DNA of 26,953 bases, from the IMG/VR virus record IMGVR_UViG_3300017706_000621, positions 1 through 26,953 of that record, one strand, 5' to 3'. Shown piece after piece: positions 5,146 to 15,300 of the stretch (position 1 is the first letter of the stretch; each line of letters starts with the position of its first letter). The translations under genes were made by a program, and so were the position numbers. Source of the stretch: a virus. Below the pieces are notes generated by a model, which made no database searches, was not told the DNA's origin, and worked only from the letters and a program-made list of their open reading frames with translations.

Positions 5146-5174
5146 ATTATATGTTAGTTTTAATTATCTGTCAA
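5146..5174 (-). promoter_or_regulatory. Perfect consensus sigma70 promoter TTGACA-17-TATAAT
   Basis: -35 TTGACA (5174-5169), a 17-bp spacer and -10 TATAAT (5151-5146). The -35 lies in the last codons of the 125-aa gene. It points into 600 nt without a convincing gene. Confidence 0.9.
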
Positions 5175-5537
5175 TCCCCAATATCCTGCTTCTATCATTG
5201 AAGTAATACATCCCCAAATAAGAGTTTGTGCTTCTCTCTGTTGTGGTGTGTTCATTGCGGCTGTCATTATTGCTGAAAAACTGTAATCACTTACGCCGTT
5301 GTCAACTGCCCATTGTTCAAATTTATCAAATTTTTGTTGAGCTGAATTGCGTAAATTTACAGGCATATCCCAAAATCCAGTGCATGCAAAATCTTTAAAA
5401 TCTTCTATGTCTGCATCTGTTAGGTTATCACGTAATTTATGTAAGGTGCGTGTTTTAGTAAAATCACCATGCCATTGGTTAGGTGCTACTTGTTCACAAG
5501 TGTAGTTGTCTAAAAATGTTTTAATGATTGTATTCAT
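5160..5537 (-). CDS. Protein of unknown function, 125 aa
   Basis: The protein begins MNTIIKTFLDNYTCEQVAPN and looks mostly helical, with acidic clusters (DADIEDFKDF) and four Trp in the remainder. ATG at 5537 has AAAGGAG 9 nt upstream and its own promoter at 5591-5619. It forms a single-gene unit between a terminator and the RNA 1 promoter. No family recognised. Confidence 0.75.
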   Translation of the reverse strand: MNTIIKTFLDNYTCEQVAPNQWHGDFTKTRTLHKLRDNLTDADIEDFKDFACTGFWDMPVNLRNSAQQKFDKFEQWAVDNGVSDYSFSAIMTAAMNTPQQREAQTLIWGCITSMIEAGYWGLTDN

Positions 5538-5590
5538 ATCAGTCTCCTTTGTTTATATAGAAATACGCTTTTTCTATATTTGTATTTATT

Positions 5591-5619
5591 AATTTAACAC
5601 AAAAACCGTGTTTTGTCAA
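5591..5619 (-). promoter_or_regulatory. Sigma70 promoter TTGACA-17-TAAATT with spacer inverted repeat
   Basis: -35 TTGACA (5619-5614), 17-bp spacer, -10 TAAATT (5596-5591). AACAC and GTGTT in the spacer form a short inverted repeat. It drives the 125-aa gene. Confidence 0.7.
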
Positions 5620-5646
5620 GTTTTTTCAGCGGTTTTGAAGTCAAAG

Positions 5647-5695
5647 AAAAACCCTATACGCAAATCATTTAAGGAGAAAACACGTATAGGGTTTT
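5647..5695 (-). terminator. Strong intrinsic terminator
   Basis: AAAACCCTATACG (5695-5683) pairs perfectly over 13 bp with CGTATAGGGTTTT (5660-5648), with a 22-nt loop and then TTCTTT. It ends RNA 2 and would also stop read-through from the late block. The A/T flanks make it potentially bidirectional. Confidence 0.85.
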
Positions 5696-5911
5696 GAAAG
5701 TGCTGTAACACTTATTTGAAACGTTGTATACAGTATTGGGCAACTAACTGCGGCACATGAAATGTTTCATTCTTGTTTGGAGCTGCGCTATGAATTAAAC
5801 GCAAATAACCCGTATACAACTTTAAGTTAAAAATTTGTAGGCTGTTATAACTGTATAGAGAACACGTTCATAACGTATGAGTATATTACAAAATATTTTT
5901 TTTAACTTACA
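5647..5911 (-). ncRNA. Candidate structured RNA 2, about 265 nt, promoter to terminator
   Basis: The interval runs from a near-perfect promoter (5946-5918) to a strong terminator (5695-5647) with no ORF longer than a few codons. A long-range stem GUUGUAUAC/GUAUACAAC (9 bp, 5820-5812 with about 5732-5724) encloses nested GGG/CCC and UGCG/CGCA pairings and a hairpin AUGAA-ACAU-UUCAU. Another small hairpin, ACGUU-AUG-AACGU, lies nearer the 5' end. Size and terminator suit a trans-acting phage small RNA; a 6S-like polymerase decoy or an antisense regulator are possible. Family unknown. Confidence 0.55.
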
Positions 5912-5917
5912 CTATTA

Positions 5918-5946
5918 TTTATACACTAAGAAACGTTAACTGTCAA
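5918..5946 (-). promoter_or_regulatory. Sigma70 promoter TTGACA-17-TATAAA
   Basis: -35 TTGACA (5946-5941) lies in the last codons of the helix-turn-helix gene. The spacer is 17 bp and the -10 is TATAAA (5923-5918), within TATAAATA. It drives RNA 2. Confidence 0.85.
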
Positions 5947-6421
5947 CCTCTAATTCTTTGGCCATACGTTCATTGTATTTCTTTCTGTGGTAATATATGT
6001 TTGCGGCTGTGCAACCTAATTCATCTGCAATACTTGTGAGTGTTGCACCATTGTCTAATTTATGCACAATCTCTGCTTGTAATGTTTCACTGTTTACCAT
6101 TGCATCATGTGAAAAACTTTTACTGTATCCGTTTTGTCCAGTTTGTTGAGTCTGTATACCTGACTTAGTCAATTTTATTTCAGCTGATCCTCTGGGTTCT
6201 AATCCGTGTAAACCCAACCATTCATCTATATTTGGTTCACTGGTTGCAACTGCTACTATGTCATGGAACCATCTATAGCAAACATAGTCTCCTGGACATT
6301 CTGCTATTAATTTTTTAACTGCTACAAAGTGGACCAATTGGTTGTATTTGTCTAATGTTAATGCTCTGTTGAAAGTGCCTTTAAGGCGGTTTATATTGTA
6401 TTTCTTGTTGTGTAGGGGCAT
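5936..6421 (-). CDS. Helix-turn-helix DNA-binding protein, 161 aa
   Basis: The protein begins MPLHNKKYNINRLKGTFNRA. Residues about 116-147 form a resolvase/homeodomain-type helix-turn-helix (ATLTSIADELGCTAANIYYH) followed by basic RKKYNERMAK. The N-terminal 70 residues contain a Cys/Trp cluster (CPGDYVCYRWFHD) of unknown role. AAGGAA lies 9-10 nt before the ATG, and a perfect 12-bp palindrome lies 24 bp upstream. As the only clear regulator-like protein apart from the terminase candidate, it may control the accessory promoters or activate late genes. It could also be a second terminase-like or replication-start protein. Its last codons contain the RNA 2 promoter. Confidence 0.7.
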   Translation of the reverse strand: MPLHNKKYNINRLKGTFNRALTLDKYNQLVHFVAVKKLIAECPGDYVCYRWFHDIVAVATSEPNIDEWLGLHGLEPRGSAEIKLTKSGIQTQQTGQNGYSKSFSHDAMVNSETLQAEIVHKLDNGATLTSIADELGCTAANIYYHRKKYNERMAKELEVDS

Positions 6422-6444
6422 TGGTATTCCTTGTAAATTTTGAC

Positions 6445-6456
6445 GCTATATATAGC
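6445..6456. promoter_or_regulatory. 12-bp palindrome upstream of the HTH gene
   Basis: GCTATATATAGC is a perfect palindrome 24 bp before the start of the helix-turn-helix gene. A related imperfect palindrome, GCTATAAATACAGC, overlaps the late promoter at 1859-1872. Autoregulation by the HTH protein is a possibility. Confidence 0.35.
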
Positions 6457-6497
6457 CCTTGTTGAGCGTTTAAGACACCTTAATTGACTATATGTTG

Positions 6498-6815
6498 TTA
6501 GTAAGTTCCACCGTCTACGGAAGTGGCTACAATGTCTGCATTCTCCCATTGACTGGTAGTGCTGTTGTATTGTAAACTTTGTCCGTCTGACACGGCTGTT
6601 ATAGTGACATCACTTAAACTATCAAGGGTTGTAACTTCACCAGTTGAAGTGTTAATGAACTGTGATGTTGTGCTGTCATATTTTAATATTTGATTGTTTT
6701 GAACATTTGTTAAAGTAACATCACTTAATTTATTTAGGTGAACACCAGTTTGTATGTCTTGTCCGCTTGGTGTGTATTGATGTAATGTTCCTGAACCTAG
6801 TGTAATTTTACTCAT
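6498..6815 (-). CDS. Small fibre/tail-tip protein with LSDVTI repeats, 105 aa
   Basis: The protein begins MSKITLGSGTLHQYTPSGQD. Two repeats of the type LSDVTxTxxxxxQxLxYxSTTSQ are visible (about residues 31-55 and 67-92), a module common in marine phage fibres. It ends in SVDGGTY; the 442-aa fibre also ends in DGGTY, a likely shared assembly or anchoring tag. It directly follows the J-like gene. Probably a trimeric accessory fibre segment. Confidence 0.65.
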   Translation of the reverse strand: MSKITLGSGTLHQYTPSGQDIQTGVHLNKLSDVTLTNVQNNQILKYDSTTSQFINTSTGEVTTLDSLSDVTITAVSDGQSLQYNSTTSQWENADIVATSVDGGTY

Positions 6816-6817
6816 CT

Positions 6818-8335
6818 TTATAACTCCAATGCACTGTTGTAGGTTGTGGCAGTTATTTCAACTGTATTATCTTCAGTTATTTTTAATTCTTGCACTCTAA
6901 AGTATTTACGTGTTTGTCCTGCATCAGTTCCCCAACCCAAGTCATCAAGTCTTACTTCAATTACATCACCGCTGGCTAATAACAATGCTGTGTGAGCCGC
7001 TATAAAACTCAGTTGATATAAATCTCTACTTTGCTCTGCCATTTGTGTGATTAAGTCTTCAACTAATGTTGCGTCAGTGATCAATGTATAATCTTCTTGT
7101 GTTTCTAATACACTGCCATTGTCTTCTGATTGATATGCATCACTTTGAAACAACACCAAATCATCATTCCACTTTTGATTAGCATTGTTAAACAATCCTG
7201 TAACTTTATTTAGTTTGGCACTTTTTGATGGTAGTCCCAATGAAACTTCACCAAGGATATTATCTTTAGTAAAGATTGCACTGCTTGGAAGGTTTAGGTG
7301 TTCATCTTTTTTACGGATACGCAATTCATACTTACCATTAACAAACAACAACATACCATTGCAAACTTCTAATATTTCACTGATGTTGTCAAAGATTTGT
7401 TTTTCTGTTTGTAAGAATCCATTTAATGGATATCCACTGCCACCTCTTGCAGCATCACAATCTAATCTTGCTTGTTGAAAACTTGCTATGTTGATATTTG
7501 TTCCTGCAACCCAATTTCCATTTCCCAATCTATCTAATCCTTTTCCGTAAAACGGATGGATCAAATAGTCATACATTACATCAGCAGGGTTTTGATCTGC
7601 ACCCCATGTATACGCACTTAATGGAAGAGGCGCTGTATCACCGTCAGTTAATTGACTCACGTCTATAATTTGTTTGCCTTTTAGTGTTGCATTAAATGTT
7701 GGCAGCTGTCCGCCAAACTTTTCACTTGCTTGAAGTTTCAATGCCAAATAGCTTACACTTTGTAATTTGTGATTGCTACCCCAAACACTACTGCCAACAC
7801 TGCTTTGTATTGTTGTATCAACTGTTTGATCTCCTCTTCCAGGATACCATGCAACATACATACCTGCACCTGAGAATTGTGTGCCAGTCTCAAAACCTGT
7901 TAATTGATATCCACCACTGGACAGAACTGTTGCTTTATTACCATCTGTAATAGATCCTTGCCAAACAATTGTATCATTGAACCATAGTTGTGTCATATCA
8001 GCAACATTACCTTCACACATAGCAATAACCAAGTTTAGATATTCTGTGTTTATTACTTTTGTTTTTTCTGGATCTTCTGGTGTTGCGTCAGCAACAGTGC
8101 TTTGCACACTACCTGAACCATTGCTGGCTTCAACAAACACTCTTGTTCCGCCCATGCGTTGTTGTCCATACATTGGGTAAATTGGATCATTGTTTGATTG
8201 TTTGTTAACCATAACATTAGCACGGCCGGCACTTAGTTGTTTGGCTTGTTTCTTTTCAGCCTTACGTTGCTGGCTTGATGAGAATGCACCCTGTATTACA
8301 TTTTTAAATAATTTTCCTATTACTTCTTTACCCAT
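6818..8335 (-). CDS. Tail-tip J-like protein, about 505 aa
   Basis: The C-terminal half matches the pattern of Phage-tail_3/gpJ-like proteins: YDYLIHPFYGKGL, ISEILEVCNGMLLFVNGKYELRI, LASGDVIEVRLDDLGWG, RKYFRVQELKITEDNTVEIT. The N-terminus (MGKEVIGKLFKNVIQGAF) suits a tail-tip hub. The start at 8335, with GGAG 11 nt upstream, overlaps the NlpC/P60-like gene by 8 nt. A longer frame from 8386 is possible but would overlap by 59 nt. It follows the order gpL-like, NlpC/P60-like, J-like known from many siphophages, so a role at the tail tip in host contact is inferred. Confidence 0.8.
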   Translation of the reverse strand: MGKEVIGKLFKNVIQGAFSSSQQRKAEKKQAKQLSAGRANVMVNKQSNNDPIYPMYGQQRMGGTRVFVEASNGSGSVQSTVADATPEDPEKTKVINTEYLNLVIAMCEGNVADMTQLWFNDTIVWQGSITDGNKATVLSSGGYQLTGFETGTQFSGAGMYVAWYPGRGDQTVDTTIQSSVGSSVWGSNHKLQSVSYLALKLQASEKFGGQLPTFNATLKGKQIIDVSQLTDGDTAPLPLSAYTWGADQNPADVMYDYLIHPFYGKGLDRLGNGNWVAGTNINIASFQQARLDCDAARGGSGYPLNGFLQTEKQIFDNISEILEVCNGMLLFVNGKYELRIRKKDEHLNLPSSAIFTKDNILGEVSLGLPSKSAKLNKVTGLFNNANQKWNDDLVLFQSDAYQSEDNGSVLETQEDYTLITDATLVEDLITQMAEQSRDLYQLSFIAAHTALLLASGDVIEVRLDDLGWGTDAGQTRKYFRVQELKITEDNTVEITATTYNSALEL

Positions 8336-8744
8336 GGGTTTTATGTCTCCATATGCTGTAAGGCTTATCTGGCTCTTGTAATGCAAATCTTTGCATTCTT
8401 TTTGTTCCGTCTACATTAGTCCACGCTGTGTTCATACAAACAATATATCCACTTGGATACAATCCTGTTTCTACTATAACTATATCACCTGTGCTTGGAT
8501 TACCCACACGTTTATAACCATGCTTTGGCAACCATTCACCTGTTATATTGAATTTACGGGCAGTTCTGATAGCGCCTGTTTTGTTAGTGTATTTATTATA
8601 GATTGATTTCAGTGTATCTGTGCCGTGCATATGATCATGATATTCCATAAACAGTGTGCAACAATCATTCTTACCACGCACGTAGGCTTGTTGTTGCTTT
8701 TCAGCTAACCACAGTCCTACTTTCATTAGTGCAGAATCATCCAT
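8328..8744 (-). CDS. NlpC/P60-like (DUF6950-type) tail-associated peptidase, 138 aa
   Basis: KNDCCTLFMEYHDHMHGTD near residues 25-43 carries the putative catalytic Cys28. GDIVIVETG near residue 86 and a C-terminal IWRHK follow the pattern of DUF6950/NlpC-P60-type proteins that sit between gpL- and J-like genes. The usual histidine in the second half is not obvious, so the activity may be lost or the fold only structural. The ATG overlaps the previous stop as TAATG. It is the only candidate cell-wall hydrolase seen. Confidence 0.7.
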   Translation of the reverse strand: MDDSALMKVGLWLAEKQQQAYVRGKNDCCTLFMEYHDHMHGTDTLKSIYNKYTNKTGAIRTARKFNITGEWLPKHGYKRVGNPSTGDIVIVETGLYPSGYIVCMNTAWTNVDGTKRMQRFALQEPDKPYSIWRHKTHG

Positions 8745-9313
8745 TACTCTGGTTCACGCCACGTAATTTCTTTTTGTATTTCTTTTGAGTATTCCATGCC
8801 AACATCAGTAGGAAAATATTCCTGTTGACTTGTGTTGTTTGTATGACGTGTTGATACTCTATCAAAGTCTGTCCAATGGCTGCTGATATCAATACTTACA
8901 AGACTCTGATCACCTTGTGAATTTTGTGTTACACTTAAAACATTAATGTATCCTTTAAACAATACAATTTGATGTGCAACACCATAATCTTCCATAAATG
9001 CTCTGTATATTGTTACTGACTTATCAATATAATCTAAACTTTGTGCTTGAATCATTGCTGAATCTTCACTTGGATCTAATGGAACAATACCAGCTACAGT
9101 TATGTTAAGTTTGTCAATACTAAAGTTTGCGTTGTCAGTAAAGTCACTTATACTAAGCAATCCACCTGCGGCTTTGTATGTGTTGCCATCAGCTAGTGTT
9201 AAATTATATGGTGCTTGTGTCATATAATAATTATGCGTAGCATCAATGTTTATTGCTACGCAATCAAAGTATTGTATAGTTTCTTTTGCTACTATTTGCT
9301 CTAATGTTGCCAT
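8744..9313 (-). CDS. DUF2163/gpL-like minor tail protein, 189 aa
   Basis: The protein begins MATLEQIVAKETIQYFDCVA and contains YYMTQAPYNLTLADGNTYKA with the beta-rich continuation of gpL/DUF1833/DUF2163 proteins. It ends with the characteristic DVGMEYSKEIQKEITWRE, corresponding to the family's final D.GF....KEI.WG motif. Position before the NlpC/P60- and J-like genes agrees. It should form part of the tail tip. Confidence 0.75.
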   Translation of the reverse strand: MATLEQIVAKETIQYFDCVAINIDATHNYYMTQAPYNLTLADGNTYKAAGGLLSISDFTDNANFSIDKLNITVAGIVPLDPSEDSAMIQAQSLDYIDKSVTIYRAFMEDYGVAHQIVLFKGYINVLSVTQNSQGDQSLVSIDISSHWTDFDRVSTRHTNNTSQQEYFPTDVGMEYSKEIQKEITWREPE

Positions 9314-9316
9314 TTT

Positions 9317-12300
9317 TTATTTCCAATTATCTAAGTCAAATGCTACAGTTAAAGTATAGTAATTGTTTACATCTACACTGTATTCAAAATTATCACTGTT
9401 TAATGTAACTGATGCCCAGCCTGGATTTTTATAAACTCTTTGGCCAATTGACATTGGGTCTTGAATTGGCCACGGCAATCTAACCTTAGCTTCACCAAAC
9501 GCATTTGAAGCCGCATCACCAATTGATGTATGTAATTGACCATTTTCATTTTCAGGACCAATAAACACTTCACCTGCTGCAAATGAGTATGGTTCATTGC
9601 TTGGCAATCCTTCAAGGAATAAAAGTCTGTCACCTGATAAAGCAGGAGTAATTGCACTTGCTTCAAATGAATTTGGATCAGTTATCATTCCCATGTCAGC
9701 CCATAGTAAACTAACTTCATCTTTATTTCTAAGTTTAAAATAAAATGGCATAGCTTGTCCTTGTGCTGCCTGAGCAACTGCATGAAACTCTCTAAATTCA
9801 TTTGCTTTCATTGGTGGATATTCTACTTCTAACACCCATTTAGTGTATCCTGAACTGCGTGTATATTTTATACCATTCTGGCTATTGTTTACCATAGTAG
9901 GTGAATTATATACAATCTTTGCACTGCTTGGTGACACATGATATGGCCACACTTTATCTGATGAATATCCATAGTCTGTCCATTCATCATATGTGTTGAA
10001 TACATCCTGTAATTCAGCTGTTGTAGGAATTGGTGGAACATATTCATTTGTTTTATCTTCTATTTCAAAGATCATGTCAGTTCCGTTGTTATAAAACCCT
10101 GGTGCTGACGGAGTTGTTACGCCAGCTAAATGTCCATTTGTATCCACAAATGCTGTTGCATTATGTGAAATTTGATCTGGATAATCATCAAGGTTACTTT
10201 CAAGTGTTGCTCCAGCTTCCCACCATTTATCATAATTAATCTGTGCGCCAAGTTGTGTAACATTGTTTATATCTTTATATGTGTAAGTTTCATTACCTGG
10301 CAATACCAACTCAACAGTTTTAATTTCAAATGGATTTGGTTCACTTGGTCCTAATTTTACTGTTCCTGTTGTTGAGTCATTTAAAGCACCTAAGAAACCA
10401 AGTGTTGCAGATCCGCCGTCTGTAAAAATAGGACTCATTGTTGGAGAAATATCACTTATTGGTCTGTTTGCTTGTTCAATATCATAATACATTTCACCAA
10501 ATACCCAAGGCTTAACTTCAATGTTATCTTTGCGCCAGGCCTGTCTTTTAAATTTAACTTCACCCATATTATTTGGTGCCCATTCAAAGTTGTTGCTGAG
10601 TGTTTCAAGTGCCGTTGTTGTAGTTTCACCAGTTTCTGGATAATAAAACCTATTAGGAGACATCCAACTTGGTTTTGGTAATTGGTTGTTACCTGAGTTT
10701 GATTTGTATTCAACACCTACTAAATCTTTTGCATATAAGGCAAGTCCAAAATCTGCTTCTGGCTGAGATACATCATATACTGGACTTGGTGTAGCACTTG
10801 GGCTTTGTGTTGCAATATTTTCTGCTAACAATGTCCAACCGCTTCCACCCTGATCCAAGAATGTATCATCTGGTTGCATAAACCAAACACCGCTGTGCTG
10901 GTTTGGTGGTGTTCCTGGATAGTTAGGCACAACAACATTATCAAGTATTGGATTTTTTGGAGCAACAATGTCCTGGAACCTTGTCTCATCAGGAACTCCG
11001 TTTTCATACAGCCTTACCATAATCCATTCTTCACCATCAATGTGTTCTTCAGTTTTATTGGAACCAAGGTAATCTCTAATATCAAAAAACCAACCGTAAC
11101 TTCCTGACGTTGCATCAACCATAAAATGATCATCTGATTTTGTTATATAACTTCCAGCGTCATGTGTTTTAATTAATATGTATTTGACACCATCTGGAGC
11201 TTGTATAATATCACCAGTATTTAAAAATCCATGCCATGGATTGAAACCAGTAATACTATCATCTACAACAACAGTAATGCGTTCAGTTTGAGCACTGCTG
11301 TCATTAGTTCTCCATGCACGTATTTCTGATAAATTACTCATTATATGTTTAGCAAGTCTTGGAATTGTAAATTTCTTAACTGCAACACTTGTAGGACTTA
11401 AGGCATGATACCCTGTGCCGCCGCTTGCTTTATAAACATTATCAATACCAGTATAAACATCAGTAGGTGCGCCTCCTGTGCCAAATACTCTATCATATGC
11501 AAAACCTCCGGTATCTGTGTTAATGGGTCTTGTTTCTGTAAACCCTGGCACTTTAGTGCTGATTGGACAACTAAATCCCATATAATCTGTAAAATTAACA
11601 CCAGTTATTGCTGTTGATCTTGCATTAACATTTGGAAATTCTTGAACAGTATTGCTATTTTTAAAATAATTTTCACCAGTCCTGCCGCCTGTGATTCTTA
11701 TGTGCGGTGGATAATCTGCATTAAGTATATTTGGACTTCCGTAGTAACATCTGGGCCCATCTGCAGCAGGTGGTGTAACACCAGTGTCCCAACCGTCTGC
11801 ATTCATCATTAACCATTCTTCATTTCTATCTGTTTGATGCATATCAGTAATAGGAATTTTCATAGCAACTATAGAACCGTTAGCAAAGCTGTTCCTCAGC
11901 TCACTTGTGTATCTGTCTCCAAATGGTAAGTAACTTTTAAACATATAAGGTTTATAATCTTCAAATGTTCCAACTATACCGGTGTCTAATGAACTATTGA
12001 AAAACGGATCCCAGTCAACAAATTTATATAATTTTTTACCATTAAGTGTCATTGGAGCGTTAGTGGCTGGGTCTCTTCCTAATATTTTAATAGTAATTGG
12101 ACCATTGTCTATGTTTTTCTCAAAGATACTGCTACTTTCATTTAATTCAATCTTTACTGTGTCAAATGGCAATCCTTCTAAACCAGTAACTTGTGCAGTT
12201 TCATTTAGATCTAAATCTAATTCAGTTGAATCATCAAGTGTAAAGCCACCATAATATGAATTTGTTGGATCATTAAGAATTTGATTATTTCCATCATCAT

Positions 12301-15300
12301 ATACTACTGAAGTCCACAGTCTATTGTTTCCTGAGCTTCCTTCTGGAAAGAAACCATGATAAGGTGTGTTAATCATTTCATCAATTGTAACTTCTCCATA
12401 CTGTTGTATAACTGGTGTAGTTTTAGTATTGTCTGTATAAAGAACACCATCTGTTCCTAATGTGTATGTTGTATCAACATCTAAATCATCTATTATATCT
12501 GTGACAGCAGTATTAATTGGTAAATCTCTTAATTTAAATGCTATGTCTTTTTCTGGATATGTATCATTACCATAAGTTATATTACCTTTAAACTTATATT
12601 TGTTATTATCAAAACAGAATGTATAAAGTTTATCATATGTTAGATCACTAACATCCCAATCACTTGGTGGAACTGTGTTGTTGTTATTATCAGTTACTCT
12701 ATACCAATTATTACCTTCATTGCTGTCTACTATAACGTCATGAATGAATACACTTGATGCAGCAATATAATTACCACTGTTAACTTTTATTGTTGTTCCA
12801 ACTGGAAAAGTTGGAGAATTTAATTCAACATAAGTTTGATTACCATCTGTATATACACCATACCCATAAGTTGGGTTGTAAACTTCATATTGTGGATTCC
12901 ATTCATAAGGATAATATCTACGGTCCCATCCATATATTCTTTCAACTGTATATTTTAATGGATCATTTTCTGTTTGAGTTAATTTAATTTGTTCACCGCT
13001 TTGCCACGGTCCAGGGTGTGAATTACCACTTGCAAATGCAGGACGGTTTGTGCTTACTCCAGCTAAATCATTATTATCTAATTCAGACGTTGTAAACACT
13101 GAGCCTATAGTTGTTCCATATTGTGGTATTGCGTTTACTTTATAATCTGTATCAGTTATTAATAAAGCATCTGCTCTGTTATAGGAATTTAGACCAAACC
13201 CTAAGCTAACCACATTGGGATTATCTGGATCTATATCTTTCTGATGAATATAACAAGTTGTTCCAATTAAATTTTTTCCATTCTTTTCAACATCTGTTAT
13301 TTGAATTCTGTTATATGGGGCAGCGTAACCATCAATAAATTGATTATTTTGATTGAGGCTTCTATCCATCCATAAAGTTGCTACACGGGTTCTCCCTGCT
13401 GCTGGATAAACGCCTTCATACTCTGGTAAAGTTATTTCACGTGACCACTGTGCGCCACTGGGTAGTTGGCCTGGAGTATGAGTAGCTAATCTTCCTTGTT
13501 GCATATCACCATTGGAATATGTTGGATCCCAATCTAATGTATCACCTACGTTCCATCCAAAATCTGGATTAGCAACATTTACAACTGTTTTAGTAATAAG
13601 ACCGCCTACTCCTTTTGTATATGTGTCTATTTGAGGAGTTAGTCCGTGTGGCTTTGTTCTAACTACAGATGAATTTTCCTCAAGTTCAATAGTAGAAACG
13701 TAATCACCCAGGGTAAGATCAGCTATTGTAAGTTTTGTAGTTAATGCACTGTCTTTGTATAATTCATATGTGTCTAGTGGTGAATCAAAAATATCAATAT
13801 AATTCTCTCCAATTTTGCTATCACGGTATTTTAAATAATAGGTATTTCCACTTAATGCATCACCACCATTCAAACCTTTATGACTAGGAATATTCCCACA
13901 AACAATTGAATCACCATCTTCAACAACATGATTAGCTGGAATAAGCATAGTAACGTCTCCGTTGCCATGACCAATACTGGTAAACGGCGTATCAGTAGCA
14001 TCTGCATATCCCATAGCTGGTTGCAAATGTTTCCAGCCAGGGTTGTAGGTTGGGCTGTAGTTATTAACTGGTGTAAATCTTTCTTCAATAACTACAGGTG
14101 TTGTATAATTACTGTCTGTGTATACTTCATATTCATATACATCAGCTGTTGTTTTTAAGTAATAAATTTGATCACTGTTCCAATGATATATATCATCACT
14201 CCAGCTTACAGGAGTGTTTACATAAACTCTTAATTGCTCTGTAGTTAACTGAGATGGTGTAACTACTTTTAATGGGTTACCTTCTATAAATGTAACTGCT
14301 ACTTCAGTATTCAATGGAGCAATGTCATCCATCATAAGTGCATCACTTAATGTATCTGCATCTTTGTATATTTGATAATAGTGACCAATACCAGTTGACT
14401 TAAGATAATATTCATTGCCTATAATATTACTGCCGTTATTAGTAACACTATTAAAAACAATTTTTGTGTTAGCTGGAGGTAATATTCCTGCACTTGCAAA
14501 ATTTATTTGAACTGGACTTACTAGAGCATACTCATAGCTTAATTCATCATCTATAAATGATACAGTAACTTGTTGTTGAAAACCAACCATTTGAGTTAAT
14601 GCTTCATCATATGCTGCTTGCATACTCATTGAATTTATTCTTTTACAATAAAATTCTTGGTCATTGTGTAACACTCCCCACGTTCCATCAAATCCATCAA
14701 TTTGGATTATCATACCATCTTCAAACTCATGTGTCTGTCCAATAGTTGCTAATCCACCGCTGGTATATGTTGTAAATGTAGAAGTATCATCAATACTAAA
14801 TGTTTCATCAGTTATAACTGTAATTGTATAACTCTCTCCATTGACTTCTGTCATTCCACCAACATTAGAAAATTCAATAATATCTCCTGTGCTGAACCCA
14901 TGTGCGTTTGGACATGTTACAACACCTGGATTAGCTGTTGTTATATCATCTACATTCTTCTGATAACCTGTAACAATAGTTGCAGGGTCTAATGTATCAG
15001 CTGAAATAATTGGGGCATCATCTGCTCTAGGACCTCTTGTTGCATAAACTAGTGGTTTCTCCCAAAAATCATAACGTGAAATATGACTTGCATGACTAAA
15101 ATGATTATAATAATTTTTAAACTTTGAAATGTTTTGCATAGTTTGACTTGTAGTTGTGCCCAAGTCATTTACTGGATCTAATCCTAACCATGCTTTGTAT
15201 GTTCCTGCTAACAGTTCATCAATTCTGCGTGTTAGTCCGCTTGTTGCATTACCTAAATAATCTGGATCAATATAATCTGTTCCAATATTATCTGGGTAAG

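Noticed and set aside
5918-5926. DnaA box-like TTATACACT
   Set aside because: A single imperfect match that is explained by the -10 region of the RNA 2 promoter; no cluster of boxes seen.
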